Part shown: positions 1-8,930 of the stretch, one piece after another
How the letters are laid out: every line of letters begins with the position of its first letter
Position numbering within the stretch: the stretch's first letter is position 1
Assembly: GCF_000380245.2 (NCBI RefSeq)
Contig: NZ_HG428741.1
Coordinates: 312,872-376,871, forward strand
Source of the DNA: Bacillus massiliigorillae
GTDB taxonomy: Bacteria > Bacillota > Bacilli > Bacillales > DSM-1321
Length of the DNA stretch: 64,000 nt
Direction: 5' to 3'
Notes under the pieces: generated by a model
Database searches by the model: none
Seen by the model: the letters and a program-made list of their open reading frames with translations, nothing else
What the model was told of the DNA's origin: nothing
Made by a program: the position numbers and the translations under genes

Positions 1-1
1 T

Positions 2-2941
2 TTATTCTATAGTAATGTTAATAACAATGACTTAAATAAAAAAATATCAAACTTTATTTTAAATAATGAAAGAGTAAAAAGACCACTAATGCATCTAAAT
101 GTATTGCCGTCACAAACTGATTGGTTAATGACAGATGATTCATTAACTTTCCAATTTACAGTTGATTATCCTATAGATGTAACAAAAAGAGATTTATCTG
201 CAAGATTATATATCGATACAGATTTTAATGATCAATATGATAGTAGCGAAATTGTTGTACAACAAAAGATTAATTCGTCCAATGGGCAGCTTACTTATAA
301 ACTTCCCAATGGATATTCTGGAATTCGAAATTGGAAGTTTGAAATAGTTGATAATGTAACAAATTTAAAAGATTATCAGGTAGGACGTGTGAAGTTTAAG
401 GGTGAAACAGTAAAAGTTAATGTACTACAAGTAATGCCAAAAGGAAGCAATAAAAGTGATTTAAATAACGGTAATTTGAAAGATGTTACTTTAAATAAGG
501 ATAATGAGTATAGTATAGCGATTAAATCTATTAGTATGGATGACTTCAATAAACAATATTATGCGAACATTGAGCGGGATTATGATATGGTGATTTTTGG
601 TTTTGGAGATATGTATAATGAATTATCAATCTTACAACAAAATTCGGTGGATTCTTTAAAACGTTTTGCTAAAGCTCGCAAAAGTATAATGTTTACACAC
701 GATACAATTTATCGCAAAAACAGTAACGATAATAATGTTTGGATTACAAATTTTATGGATTCTACTGGACAAAAACAACCAGAAACGAATCTAGGTTTTC
801 AAGCACCATTAAAAACAACTCAAGCGAAGATTGTGAATGATGGTCTGATGACAGAATATCCATATCATTTAAGTGATTCAATTAAAATATCGGAAACTCA
901 TAATCAATATTACACACTAGATTTGGAAGATCCAACAATCATTCCATGGTATAACATTATTGGTAGTGGTAGGGATGTAAACGATAGTTATAATCACTTT
1001 TATACGTATTCCAAAGGGAATATTACTTATTCAGGTACTGGTCATACAAATAGCGGTTTTCCAGAAGATGAACAACAGTTATTCGTGAATACAATGTATA
1101 GAGCATTTCTTGGTTCTAACCAAGCGCCAATTATTACATTGAAGTCACCTGAAGAGAATGATTATATTCCTTTAAATCAAAATATTGAATTATCCTATTA
1201 TCTTGAGGACTATAACTTAAACGATAAAATATTAAAAACGAGAGTGTATGTGAATGACCAATTGAAATATAACAATAACGATGTACCTAATGGCTCTGCT
1301 ATTGTTCAGTCAATTCCTCATGATATGTCTAAAAGTGGAAAAGTGACTATAAAGATAGAAGCTGAGGATGAACATGGAGCTATTAGTCAGAAAATATTTT
1401 CGGTAAATATTTTTGAAATAGATGCGAGTCTAGAAGTTAGTAGAACTTTAGGCAAAGCTAATCCTGTTATGGTTGAAGAGGAAGTACCGATAAACTATCT
1501 TATTAAACCAAAAGATATCTCTGATGATAATGGGAAAATTGAAGGCGATGAACTTATATTAAGTAATGTTACATTTTCAGAAAAATTCCCTGCTGGATTA
1601 GATGTTTTACGTGAGGATAAGCAAGGAAGTATAGATAAAGGATATACAATAATAGATACATTGAAAGATATTGTGTATAAACGTCAAGGTAACAAATTTG
1701 TAGCTGAACCAGTTACTTTCACAATAAATGTTAAACCAATGAAAAATGAACAATATGTATTAGACAATGCAAAAATTACTTATAAAGATATTAACAAGCC
1801 AGATATTGAAACAGAGGCGAAATTTAACCAAATAACAATTGTTGCCGAATATCCATTATTAGATTTAGAATTTCCAGATAGCTTCGTATTGAATCGAGGA
1901 GAAGAATATGCTTTTAAACCTGATTTAAAATATATTCCTGAGAATGCAAAGGTTTCAAAAGTAGAATGGTCGGAAGCAAGTGGTGGTACAATATTGAAGA
2001 TAAATCCAGATACAGGAGTAGCCAATGCTATAAAAGAAGGGACGACTACTGTAACGGTTAAAGTGACAGATATATTTAATAATATAAAAGTCAAAACAGC
2101 TTTAGTTACTGTTCGTATTCCTCTTTACGATTTTACAATAGATGCTGAAGATATAGTTCTAAAGGTTGGAGAAACGAAAGAGATACTGCTAACTGTAAAA
2201 CCGGAAGATGCTAAAAATAGTTTAGAGTTACAACTGGAAAATCCGAATTTAGCTACAATTACGAAACAAGACTTTACGATTACAGGAAAAAGCCCTGGTT
2301 TTACTCAATTAATTGTATCTGGAATAAATGATAAAGGGGAAAAGGTGACGAAAAGAGCTAATGTCACAGTAGAGGAAATCCTCCTTGAGGATTTCACAGT
2401 TACTCCTAAAGAGATATATTTGACAAAGAATAAGATTTTTACGAACTTTACAGTAACATTTGTACCAAACAATGTTACTAATAAAAATCTAAAATGGGAA
2501 TCGCTTGATAGTAGTATTGTGAGAATACTAGAACCTGGAAAAATAGAAGGGATTAGTACAGGAACGGCAAAGATACAAGTGACATCGCCTAAGAGTACAA
2601 AAGTAGAGACAATCATCGTGCATATTGGTTCTCCGCTAATTGGAATAACAAGTTCCGATATAACTGTTGTGAAAGGGAAAACAGAGCAAGCTCAATATCA
2701 AAAAGTACCTGCGGATGCTACTAATTTAAAAAGCGTAGAATTTTTTATTGAAGAAGAGGATCAATATTATGCAACTGTAGATAAAGATTTGGGTATAGTA
2801 ACAGGATTACGCTTAGGGAAAGTTCCGATGAAGCTAGTAGCTACAACAGAAGAAGGAGTGAAATTACCACCTATTTCTGTCTTCGTAACAGTTGTAGACA
2901 AGGAAAATCCTGAACCTAATGATGGTACAGATAAATATTAA
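2..2941 (+). CDS. Large DUF5057 / bacterial Ig-like surface protein, 5' end outside window
   Basis: The reading frame is open from the first full codon at base 2, so the gene begins before the window and its N-terminus is not visible. The ATG at 89 is internal and has no Shine-Dalgarno site. The visible part is about 979 residues. Its first half, including the segment with 'MVIFGFGDMYNEL' and 'SGTGHTNSGFPEDEQQL', resembles the DUF5057 family. The last 350 residues look like three to four Big2-type Ig-like repeats, marked by phrases such as 'GTTTVTVKVTD' and 'GTAKIQVTSPKSTK'. There is no LPXTG sorting signal or C-terminal membrane segment; the protein ends in a short acidic tail. A strong terminator follows. 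Its place beside the pilus genes suggests a secreted or pilus-associated adhesin, which is an inference. The family call is from memory of the fold pattern. Confidence 0.7.
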   Translation, partial: LFYSNVNNNDLNKKISNFILNNERVKRPLMHLNVLPSQTDWLMTDDSLTFQFTVDYPIDVTKRDLSARLYIDTDFNDQYDSSEIVVQQKINSSNGQLTYKLPNGYSGIRNWKFEIVDNVTNLKDYQVGRVKFKGETVKVNVLQVMPKGSNKSDLNNGNLKDVTLNKDNEYSIAIKSISMDDFNKQYYANIERDYDMVIFGFGDMYNELSILQQNSVDSLKRFAKARKSIMFTHDTIYRKNSNDNNVWITNFMDSTGQKQPETNLGFQAPLKTTQAKIVNDGLMTEYPYHLSDSIKISETHNQYYTLDLEDPTIIPWYNIIGSGRDVNDSYNHFYTYSKGNITYSGTGHTNSGFPEDEQQLFVNTMYRAFLGSNQAPIITLKSPEENDYIPLNQNIELSYYLEDYNLNDKILKTRVYVNDQLKYNNNDVPNGSAIVQSIPHDMSKSGKVTIKIEAEDEHGAISQKIFSVNIFEIDASLEVSRTLGKANPVMVEEEVPINYLIKPKDISDDNGKIEGDELILSNVTFSEKFPAGLDVLREDKQGSIDKGYTIIDTLKDIVYKRQGNKFVAEPVTFTINVKPMKNEQYVLDNAKITYKDINKPDIETEAKFNQITIVAEYPLLDLEFPDSFVLNRGEEYAFKPDLKYIPENAKVSKVEWSEASGGTILKINPDTGVANAIKEGTTTVTVKVTDIFNNIKVKTALVTVRIPLYDFTIDAEDIVLKVGETKEILLTVKPEDAKNSLELQLENPNLATITKQDFTITGKSPGFTQLIVSGINDKGEKVTKRANVTVEEILLEDFTVTPKEIYLTKNKIFTNFTVTFVPNNVTNKNLKWESLDSSIVRILEPGKIEGISTGTAKIQVTSPKSTKVETIIVHIGSPLIGITSSDITVVKGKTEQAQYQKVPADATNLKSVEFFIEEEDQYYATVDKDLGIVTGLRLGKVPMKLVATTEEGVKLPPISVFVTVVDKENPEPNDGTDKY

Positions 2942-2949
2942 TGTTGATT

Positions 2950-2990
2950 TGCTGACTTAGCTAGAGTTTGCTAAGTCAGCACTTTCTTTT
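2950..2990 (+). terminator. Rho-independent terminator
   Basis: A perfect 12-bp stem (2950-2961 with 2970-2981) with an 8-base loop is followed by a T-rich run. It ends the DUF5057/Ig-like gene. Confidence 0.85.
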
Positions 2991-3018
2991 AAAATGAAAA
3001 ATTGAAAGGAGTAACATC

Positions 3019-3918
3019 ATGAAGAAGCAGTACTGGTATGGGATAATAGGATTGTTAATCGTCACCGTTATCGTGATGTTTTCTATATTAAACAAGCCAA
3101 CAAAAGAAGAAAAAGAACAGCAATTGCAAGAACTGTTTACATTGATTCAAGATAATAATGAAAAAGAAGTTACACAATTAATCAAGAAAAATAAAGAACT
3201 TTTACATATGGAAATAGAGAATAAAACGCCATTAGATACAGCTTTAGATGCTCAAGGTTATACGATTGCAATCATGTTATTAGAAGCTGGAGGGAGTACT
3301 TCTGCACCACTCTTTATTGCTGCAAGTCAGTCTTTACTAGATTATGAGCATTTAAGTAAAGGGATTAATAAAGAACAAAAGGAACGAGTAAAGTATTTTG
3401 AAAAAGTAATTGAAACGAGCAAATCGAAAATAAATGAAAAAGATGAAGATGGCGATACAGCTTTACATATTGCTGCTAGTAAAAGTGATGTAGACATTTG
3501 CAAGCTCTTATTGAAGCACGGTGCAGACAGTAGTATATTAAATAAAAATAAAGAAAATCCTTTACAAAAGGCTGTTGGTAGAGGAAGTCTTGCTACCGCT
3601 AAAGTGATATATGATACTAATCATTCTCTAGTTAAAAATGTAGATCGTGATGGTGATACATTGCTTCATGATGCTGTGGAAAGTAGTAGATATCAAATGT
3701 ACGATTGGATTTTGAAAGTCTATCCAGAAATCATAGACAAGACAAATAATGATGGAAGAACGCCGCTCAGCTTATCGTCTACATATGGTGATGTTCAAAC
3801 TGTGCGTTATTTAATACAACATGGAGCTAATAAAACAATAGGTAGTAAGGAAAATTTGTTACCTTATGATTATGCAGTGAAAAATAATAACACAGAAATT
3901 ATGAATATACTTAAATAA
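3019..3918 (+). CDS. Membrane-anchored ankyrin-repeat protein
   Basis: 299 residues. One N-terminal hydrophobic segment (about residues 5-25) acts as signal anchor, followed by a charged linker and ankyrin repeats over about residues 60-295. Typical repeat cores are 'DGDTALHIAASKSDVDICKL', 'GDTLLHDAVESS' and 'DGRTPLSLSSTYGD'. The start has a good AAGGAG site 8 bases upstream. Ankyrin repeats are protein-binding scaffolds, so a protein-interaction role outside the membrane is likely, but the partner is unknown. It sits between terminators, alone in its transcript, beside the pilus genes. No catalytic motif is visible. A pilus role would be a guess from location only. Confidence 0.75.
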   Translation: MKKQYWYGIIGLLIVTVIVMFSILNKPTKEEKEQQLQELFTLIQDNNEKEVTQLIKKNKELLHMEIENKTPLDTALDAQGYTIAIMLLEAGGSTSAPLFIAASQSLLDYEHLSKGINKEQKERVKYFEKVIETSKSKINEKDEDGDTALHIAASKSDVDICKLLLKHGADSSILNKNKENPLQKAVGRGSLATAKVIYDTNHSLVKNVDRDGDTLLHDAVESSRYQMYDWILKVYPEIIDKTNNDGRTPLSLSSTYGDVQTVRYLIQHGANKTIGSKENLLPYDYAVKNNNTEIMNILK

Positions 3919-3964
3919 AAAAAGTAGCCGTAGAGAAGTGACTTTCTTTTGCGGCTACTTTTTT
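3917..3964. terminator. Bidirectional terminator
   Basis: An inverted repeat with AAAAGTAGCCG at about 3920-3930 and CGGCTACTTTT at about 3952-3962 has A-rich and T-rich flanks. It can end both the ankyrin gene and the converging minor-pilin operon. Confidence 0.8.
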
Positions 3965-3988
3965 GTAAGTAATAAGACGTTTAGATGA

Positions 3989-5599
3989 TTACTTCACTTT
4001 CTCAATCCGATCAGGTATGACTTCAAGTTGATCAACCTTGGGTAAAGCATCTAGCTGGTCAAGAAATAATTTTTTATCATTTTTAACTTTTAACCGGGAA
4101 GCCAGTAAGTCATTTGAATCTTTTACAGTAAGTTGTAGCTCGCTTTCTCCAGCTTGCGCATCTCCTCTAAAACCATTAACTGTTAAATCATTATTAGAGA
4201 AGATTCCTCCGTTTACATTAATTAAGGAGCCAACTCCGTAGACTTCTGCACTTTTTGTAGTGTATATAAATCCATTTATGATATTTGTATCTTTACTCCA
4301 GTCGCTAAATTTATTAATTCGAGCTATCTCTAATTTGCCATCTGTTAGTAAGATAAATGTAGAATCATTTTTTGAGTCACTATTTGTTATATTGACGTTA
4401 TTTAAAATGGTACTTTCACCTAAAGAATACATGACAGATTGAAAGGATACTTCACCTTTGATTGTTACATTTCCAGTAATTAAAATATTGGCGTTCACAT
4501 TCATTTTGTCATTACCACTGTTTTCAAAGATAGCATTGCCATTAATAATGAGCCAATCATTTTGACTTAAAGATAAATCATTTGTATCTATATAGGCATC
4601 CTCGCCTTCATAATAGTAGGTTTCTGCCTTACTCTTATCATCATGTATATCTTTGAAAGAAGTGATATTTTTTAAACCTATGACGTTTGAAGAGGCTTCT
4701 GTCATTTTTGCTTGCATCATTTCTCTATTAGTTACACTATCAAAATCCCCTTTTATAAATCCGTTCACTCCTAATTTATCTATAAATGTTTCGTACAAAT
4801 TCACATCCACATATTGAATGGGATCTACGAAACTTACTGGAGTACCAGCACTGAATACCTCTTGAAAATTAGTTATTGGTTGCCAATTATTTATTTCCAT
4901 ATTTAAATCATCTGTATTGTAACAAGATGTTTCATTCGCACAATAGTTGGCTTTATTAGTTTCTAAAGAGATTTTCCCAATTTTAGGAATACCTCTATCT
5001 TTATCGTCTTTTTTTAGATTTATAAATAAAGGTAATTCTGTCTTTTGACTAAACTTCTTACTTTTATATATGTAATTCGCATAATTACTAATATTGAGCT
5101 GATCTTTCGCGTATATATCGCCATCAATGGCGATAGAGCCATTAAGTGTCAAAGTTTCTCGTGAACCAAGAGCATATTTTAAAAAGCTAGGCATTGCGGT
5201 AATAAAAACATTTTGAGAATAGGAACCGCTCTTAACTTGCAATACTCTTGTTTGACTAGTACCAATTTTATCTTTGAATTCATCACTAGATGAAATATTG
5301 CTAATGTCATAACTCAAATTTTTGTCATTTACGGAATCTAAAAAATTTGTAATGAGAACATTATATTCATTGATAGAAATCGATGATAAGTTTTTATTTA
5401 AAGCTACAAAATTTTCAATCCGTGCCACGCCTTCTTTTAAGTTAGTTAATGCAACGGTATTATCTTCTACTTCTGATTTTCGAATTTCTGTTCTTTTTGC
5501 ACCACTAATGCTAATAGATAAAAGTGTAACGCCGAGTATAGTAAAGATGAGAATCATCAGCATGACCGTCAATAGTGCTGAGCCTTTTTCATTTTTCAT
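3989..5599 (-). CDS. PilX-like type IV pilus minor component
   Basis: 536 residues. The N-terminus 'KGSALLTVMLMILIFTILGV' is a prepilin-like hydrophobic helix of the PilX_N kind, where the residue at mature position 5 is not Glu. The long C-terminal part is rich in beta-strand-like, Asn/Asp-rich sequence with no recognised catalytic motif. It is the last gene of a three-gene minus-strand operon (pilV-like, pilW-like, this gene), 18 bases after its neighbour. In type IVa pili such minor pilins prime assembly and sit at the tip, so the large C-terminal domain may be an adhesive or tip domain. That last point is inference; the family call rests on the N-terminal helix and the context. Confidence 0.7.
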   Translation of the reverse strand: MKNEKGSALLTVMLMILIFTILGVTLLSISISGAKRTEIRKSEVEDNTVALTNLKEGVARIENFVALNKNLSSISINEYNVLITNFLDSVNDKNLSYDISNISSSDEFKDKIGTSQTRVLQVKSGSYSQNVFITAMPSFLKYALGSRETLTLNGSIAIDGDIYAKDQLNISNYANYIYKSKKFSQKTELPLFINLKKDDKDRGIPKIGKISLETNKANYCANETSCYNTDDLNMEINNWQPITNFQEVFSAGTPVSFVDPIQYVDVNLYETFIDKLGVNGFIKGDFDSVTNREMMQAKMTEASSNVIGLKNITSFKDIHDDKSKAETYYYEGEDAYIDTNDLSLSQNDWLIINGNAIFENSGNDKMNVNANILITGNVTIKGEVSFQSVMYSLGESTILNNVNITNSDSKNDSTFILLTDGKLEIARINKFSDWSKDTNIINGFIYTTKSAEVYGVGSLINVNGGIFSNNDLTVNGFRGDAQAGESELQLTVKDSNDLLASRLKVKNDKKLFLDQLDALPKVDQLEVIPDRIEKVK

Positions 5600-5617
5600 A
5601 TGAAGAATACCTCCCTT

Positions 5618-6199
5618 TTAAAAGCCGAATGAACTCTCAAGTACTAAATCGTCTTTCTTTAACATGGATCCTTTAATACCTTCCGTTGAATGAATGACAA
5701 GTTTGAGTTCAATTGTTCCAGAGGTACATTCTGTTTTCTCATTATTCCAGTTGCCGATTTTCCCTACTGTTATTGAGGATTTATCGGCAATGAGAGCGGA
5801 AGGGGTTTCGATTTCAATCGGTTCTTCTCCTTGTCTTTGAATGAATAATTTTTGCTTTTGAAAGTAGATATGTATGGCAGTGTCTGCCTCTGGATTATCC
5901 TCTACAAGATAATTATTTACGGTTTTCTCACCTGCTCTAACCAGTTCAATACCATGTTTATCTCCATCGGAGTAGGCTTTTACTAGCTTAGGAGAGTTTT
6001 GATACATTTCATTTAAAATCATCGTTGCTATGTAATCGGCATCATCACGCATTTGCCCTTCTAATTGAATCTTTTGAAAAAGTGTTAAGCCTGTTGCGAA
6101 GACAGAGTATATAACGGTTAATACAATAGATGAGATGGCGACGGTTACTAATAGTTCAATTAAGGTGACCCCTTTTTGTGAAGTAATATGCTTTTTCAC
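5618..6199 (-). CDS. PilW/PulJ-like minor prepilin
   Basis: 193 residues. It has a class III prepilin signal: a short basic leader ending in Gly, then 'VTLIELLVTVAISSIVLTVI' with Glu at mature position 5, so PilD should process it. The rest is a short globular domain typical of PilW/PulJ/ComGF-type minor pilins. It overlaps the preceding pilV-like gene by four bases (ATGA type), indicating translational coupling. By analogy with other systems it would join the initiation complex at the pilus tip. Subfamily assignment (PilW versus PulJ) cannot be settled by eye. Confidence 0.8.
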   Translation of the reverse strand: MKKHITSQKGVTLIELLVTVAISSIVLTVIYSVFATGLTLFQKIQLEGQMRDDADYIATMILNEMYQNSPKLVKAYSDGDKHGIELVRAGEKTVNNYLVEDNPEADTAIHIYFQKQKLFIQRQGEEPIEIETPSALIADKSSITVGKIGNWNNEKTECTSGTIELKLVIHSTEGIKGSMLKKDDLVLESSFGF

Positions 6200-6657
6200 T
6201 TTTTAATCACCCCTTTAAGTGATGTTTCGTAATTATCTCCCCAATGGATAATGACGGTTACAGGAATTAAATAGTCTTGTAACTCTGTTTCATCGTGGTT
6301 TGAAAGTACAACAGTTGCAGAGTATATAACATTGTTTACTTTCATTTCAAATATATTTTCATTATAGCCTTCTAGTTCAAAATCATTTGGAAAATGATCC
6401 TTAGTAAGGGTGACAGGTGAAGCTGAAGCAGGAAATTGCTCTCGGATTTTAGCGAAATCTTGTGATTCCATGTAATTTAATACGTTTCTAGCGACATTGA
6501 TGCCTACTGTTTTGCTTTCGTTATTTTTTGTATATTGAAATGATTGTGAGAAAAAACTCATTAATGTGAGCAGAATAATACTTAAAATACCGAGTGATAT
6601 TAAAACTTCTAAAAGAGTGAAACCTTTGCAATTTTTTATATTATGACAATATTTCAC
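6196..6657 (-). CDS. PilV-like minor prepilin
   Basis: About 153 residues from the chosen start. The prepilin signal 'CKGFTLLEVLISLGILSII' has Gly before the cut and Glu at mature position 5, the pattern of PilV/PulI minor pilins. I chose the GTG at 6657 because AAAGAAGTGG lies 5-8 bases upstream and gives a short leader. The frame could also start at a TTG at 6675, which has no ribosome-binding site. It is the first gene of the minus-strand minor-pilin operon and diverges from the membrane-protein gene at 6780. It probably forms the tip complex with the two genes that follow it. Confidence 0.8.
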   Translation of the reverse strand: MKYCHNIKNCKGFTLLEVLISLGILSIILLTLMSFFSQSFQYTKNNESKTVGINVARNVLNYMESQDFAKIREQFPASASPVTLTKDHFPNDFELEGYNENIFEMKVNNVIYSATVVLSNHDETELQDYLIPVTVIIHWGDNYETSLKGVIKK

Positions 6658-6691
6658 TTTGACCACTTCTTTCAAATTGTATAAATTTATT

Positions 6692-6708
6692 ATACAATAC
6701 TTTTGTAT
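6692..6708. promoter_or_regulatory. Inverted repeat between divergent pilus operons
   Basis: ATACAA at 6692-6697 and TTGTAT at 6703-6708 form a perfect 6-bp inverted repeat with a 5-base centre. It lies about 35 bases upstream of the pilV-like start. A TATAAT on the minus strand lies just downstream of it. It could be an operator, or chance in A/T-rich DNA. Confidence 0.25.
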
Positions 6709-6779
6709 GATAATTTATTGGTAATGTATGAATAAAGTAATAATTCTAATTTATGTATATTAGAAAAGAGGTGATCAGA

Positions 6780-7439
6780 GTGGAGACTATTATACTATTT
6801 TTGTTGGCAACAGGTATTTTAGTTGCGTTTTTATTTGTGTTTCAATTGGAATTGTCGAATGTATGGAAGTTGATTGTTAGTGGAATTTCTTTACTTTTTT
6901 CAGTGTTTTCAATCTATGGGATGTATTATATGAATTTATGGATTATAGCAATAATTGTTATTTGTTTATTAGCGGTAGTTTCTTTTATTTTGGTTCAGCA
7001 GTGGGAAAAAAGCATTTATTCAAGCAATGATGTTATAGAAAAAAGTTATATAAATAAATCAATTGAAAGTTTTAAAAGTGAAGAAGAAAATTATATTGAA
7101 AATCGAGATTATATAGAATCATTCTCTGATACAAATAATTTTGAAACACCAAATACTCATTCAACTGTTTTTGCTTCAGCTAGCCAAGATTCATCCTTTA
7201 AAAATGATTTTATTCATTTATCAGATGATGCTGTACAGAGTGATACTAGTCAAGATGATTTAGATCAATTTGTACTGAAAGAAGAAAGAAAAAGAGAGAA
7301 GGAAGTTGAAGAACAAGTGGTTTCTCCTCTCGAAGAGCTTCTAAGTGAGCAATCAAAACAAGAGGAAAATACATTTGCGGAGATTGAACCGATTGTATTT
7401 TCTGAGGATAGTCACGAAAAAAATCTTCAGAATAAATAA
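6780..7439 (+). CDS. Membrane protein with acidic cytoplasmic tail, pilus-locus hypothetical
   Basis: About 219 residues. The GTG at 6780 is preferred because AAAGAGGTGAT lies just upstream; an ATG at 6753 lies upstream of that site and lacks its own. Three hydrophobic segments fill about residues 2-75 (for example 'IILFLLATGILVAFLFVFQL'). A long, Ser/Glu-rich, charged and probably disordered tail of about 135 residues follows. I do not recognise the family. It lies between the minor-pilin operon and the VanW-like gene and points the same way as pilB. A role as a pilus-machine membrane component is possible from position only. Confidence 0.6.
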   Translation: METIILFLLATGILVAFLFVFQLELSNVWKLIVSGISLLFSVFSIYGMYYMNLWIIAIIVICLLAVVSFILVQQWEKSIYSSNDVIEKSYINKSIESFKSEEENYIENRDYIESFSDTNNFETPNTHSTVFASASQDSSFKNDFIHLSDDAVQSDTSQDDLDQFVLKEERKREKEVEEQVVSPLEELLSEQSKQEENTFAEIEPIVFSEDSHEKNLQNK

Positions 7440-7541
7440 TATTTATCCTGAATTAAAGATACCGATAAATTTTATTAAATAAGGCTTAGTTAACATTTTC
7501 TATTAATAGTACATAACAAGGTATAAGAAGGGGCGTTGCAG

Positions 7542-8882
7542 TTGAAAGTCTCTAATTTTTTAAAATTATTTTTAACGCTACTATTTTCAACGGCGTATAT
7601 ATTCTGTTTTACATATTTCGGTACGAAAGCATATGAACAATACTCGGGTAAAGAGTCATTATATGCAAAAGGAACAGAAGTGGTAGGCACTAACATTGCT
7701 GGGAAGTCGAAAAAACAAGTAGAAAATATTATTGTCAAATCAATTGAGAGCTGGCAAAAGAATGTAAGTGTTACTTTTACATATAAAGAGAAATCCTATG
7801 CAGTTCCAAATCAAATATTCGAATTCGATTCGCATACAACATTACGAGACATACAATCTGGAAAGGAAAATAAGGCAGTTGTAACAATATCAGAAGATAG
7901 TTTACGAGAGCATCTGTTAAGTACTTCACTAAGTATTGATACAGATAATATTAATATGAATAAGCTGAAAACTGATTTACTTGCTCATGCGGAGTCGCTT
8001 GAAGTAGGTCAATATACATATAGTTTAGAACAGTATAGAACGAATGGAATTGATGATACTGTTGCCATATCTAAAGCGACAGTTACTAGTCTGAAGGTAA
8101 ATAAAGAGTTATCGGATTTTGTTACGAAATTACCAACTATTGAATTAAAGGAGAAAGCAGTATTTTCTCTGCAGGATTATTTAGCAGATAGTGGTCATAA
8201 TTCATACACAGATGAAACATTAAGTATGATTGCGACAGCCATCTACAATGCTATTTTACCGACAAATTTCACAATAGTAGAAAGAAGTATAAGTGAACAA
8301 CTCCCTTATTATGCTCGGTTAGGTTATGAAGCAAAGGTTTCTACAAAGAGTAATAAGGATTTAGTCGTATTGAATGAAAATAATACACCTTACACTTTGG
8401 AGTTTACTTATAAAGGAAATAGTTTATCAGCAGTTTTAAGAGGGAACTCATTCTTGTATAAATATCAAATTAAAGAAGAAAAAGAACAATCTTTTGCACC
8501 AAAGACGATTATCCAGTTCAATCCTAAGTTAACTACAGGGCAAATCGTTATAAAGGAAGAAGGCAAAAGAGGGCAACTTATACAAATCTATCGGGAAACA
8601 TACGATGAATCGGGTTTACGTATTCATAAAGAGTTAGTATCCGAGGATTTCTATGCTCCTATCCCAAAAATCGAAGTTCATAGTTTACTTGTGCCACCTG
8701 TAACGAAAGAAGAAGAACCAGTTACAGAGGATAAAGGACAAGAAGGCGAGAAATCAAAAGATACAGATGAGAAAGATAAAGAAAATCAAAATACAGATAA
8801 TAAGAATGATGATAAACAAGAAAAACCAAATCAAGATCAAACAGATGAGAATAAAGATAAACAGCCTAATAAAGATAACTAA
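7542..8882 (+). CDS. VanW-like family protein, signal-anchored, with charged C-terminal tail
   Basis: About 446 residues from the TTG at 7542, which has AAGGGG eight bases upstream; a TTG at 7536 is too close to that site. One N-terminal membrane segment is followed by a repeat-like region beginning 'TNIAGKSKKQVENII', as in YoaR/VanW proteins. A VanW-like core follows around 'AIYNAILPTNFTIVERS' and 'YYARLGYEAKV'. The last 60 residues are an almost uncharged-free Lys/Glu/Asp/Asn run, probably disordered. VanW proteins are cell-envelope proteins of unknown biochemical function. Here the gene lies directly before pilB (48 bases), suggesting it helps the pilus cross or attach to the thick wall. 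That role is inference. Confidence 0.7.
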   Translation: MKVSNFLKLFLTLLFSTAYIFCFTYFGTKAYEQYSGKESLYAKGTEVVGTNIAGKSKKQVENIIVKSIESWQKNVSVTFTYKEKSYAVPNQIFEFDSHTTLRDIQSGKENKAVVTISEDSLREHLLSTSLSIDTDNINMNKLKTDLLAHAESLEVGQYTYSLEQYRTNGIDDTVAISKATVTSLKVNKELSDFVTKLPTIELKEKAVFSLQDYLADSGHNSYTDETLSMIATAIYNAILPTNFTIVERSISEQLPYYARLGYEAKVSTKSNKDLVVLNENNTPYTLEFTYKGNSLSAVLRGNSFLYKYQIKEEKEQSFAPKTIIQFNPKLTTGQIVIKEEGKRGQLIQIYRETYDESGLRIHKELVSEDFYAPIPKIEVHSLLVPPVTKEEEPVTEDKGQEGEKSKDTDEKDKENQNTDNKNDDKQEKPNQDQTDENKDKQPNKDN

Positions 8883-8930
8883 AATACTCAAAAATAGTTA
8901 AGATATTTCACGGAAAAGTGGTGAAACAAT

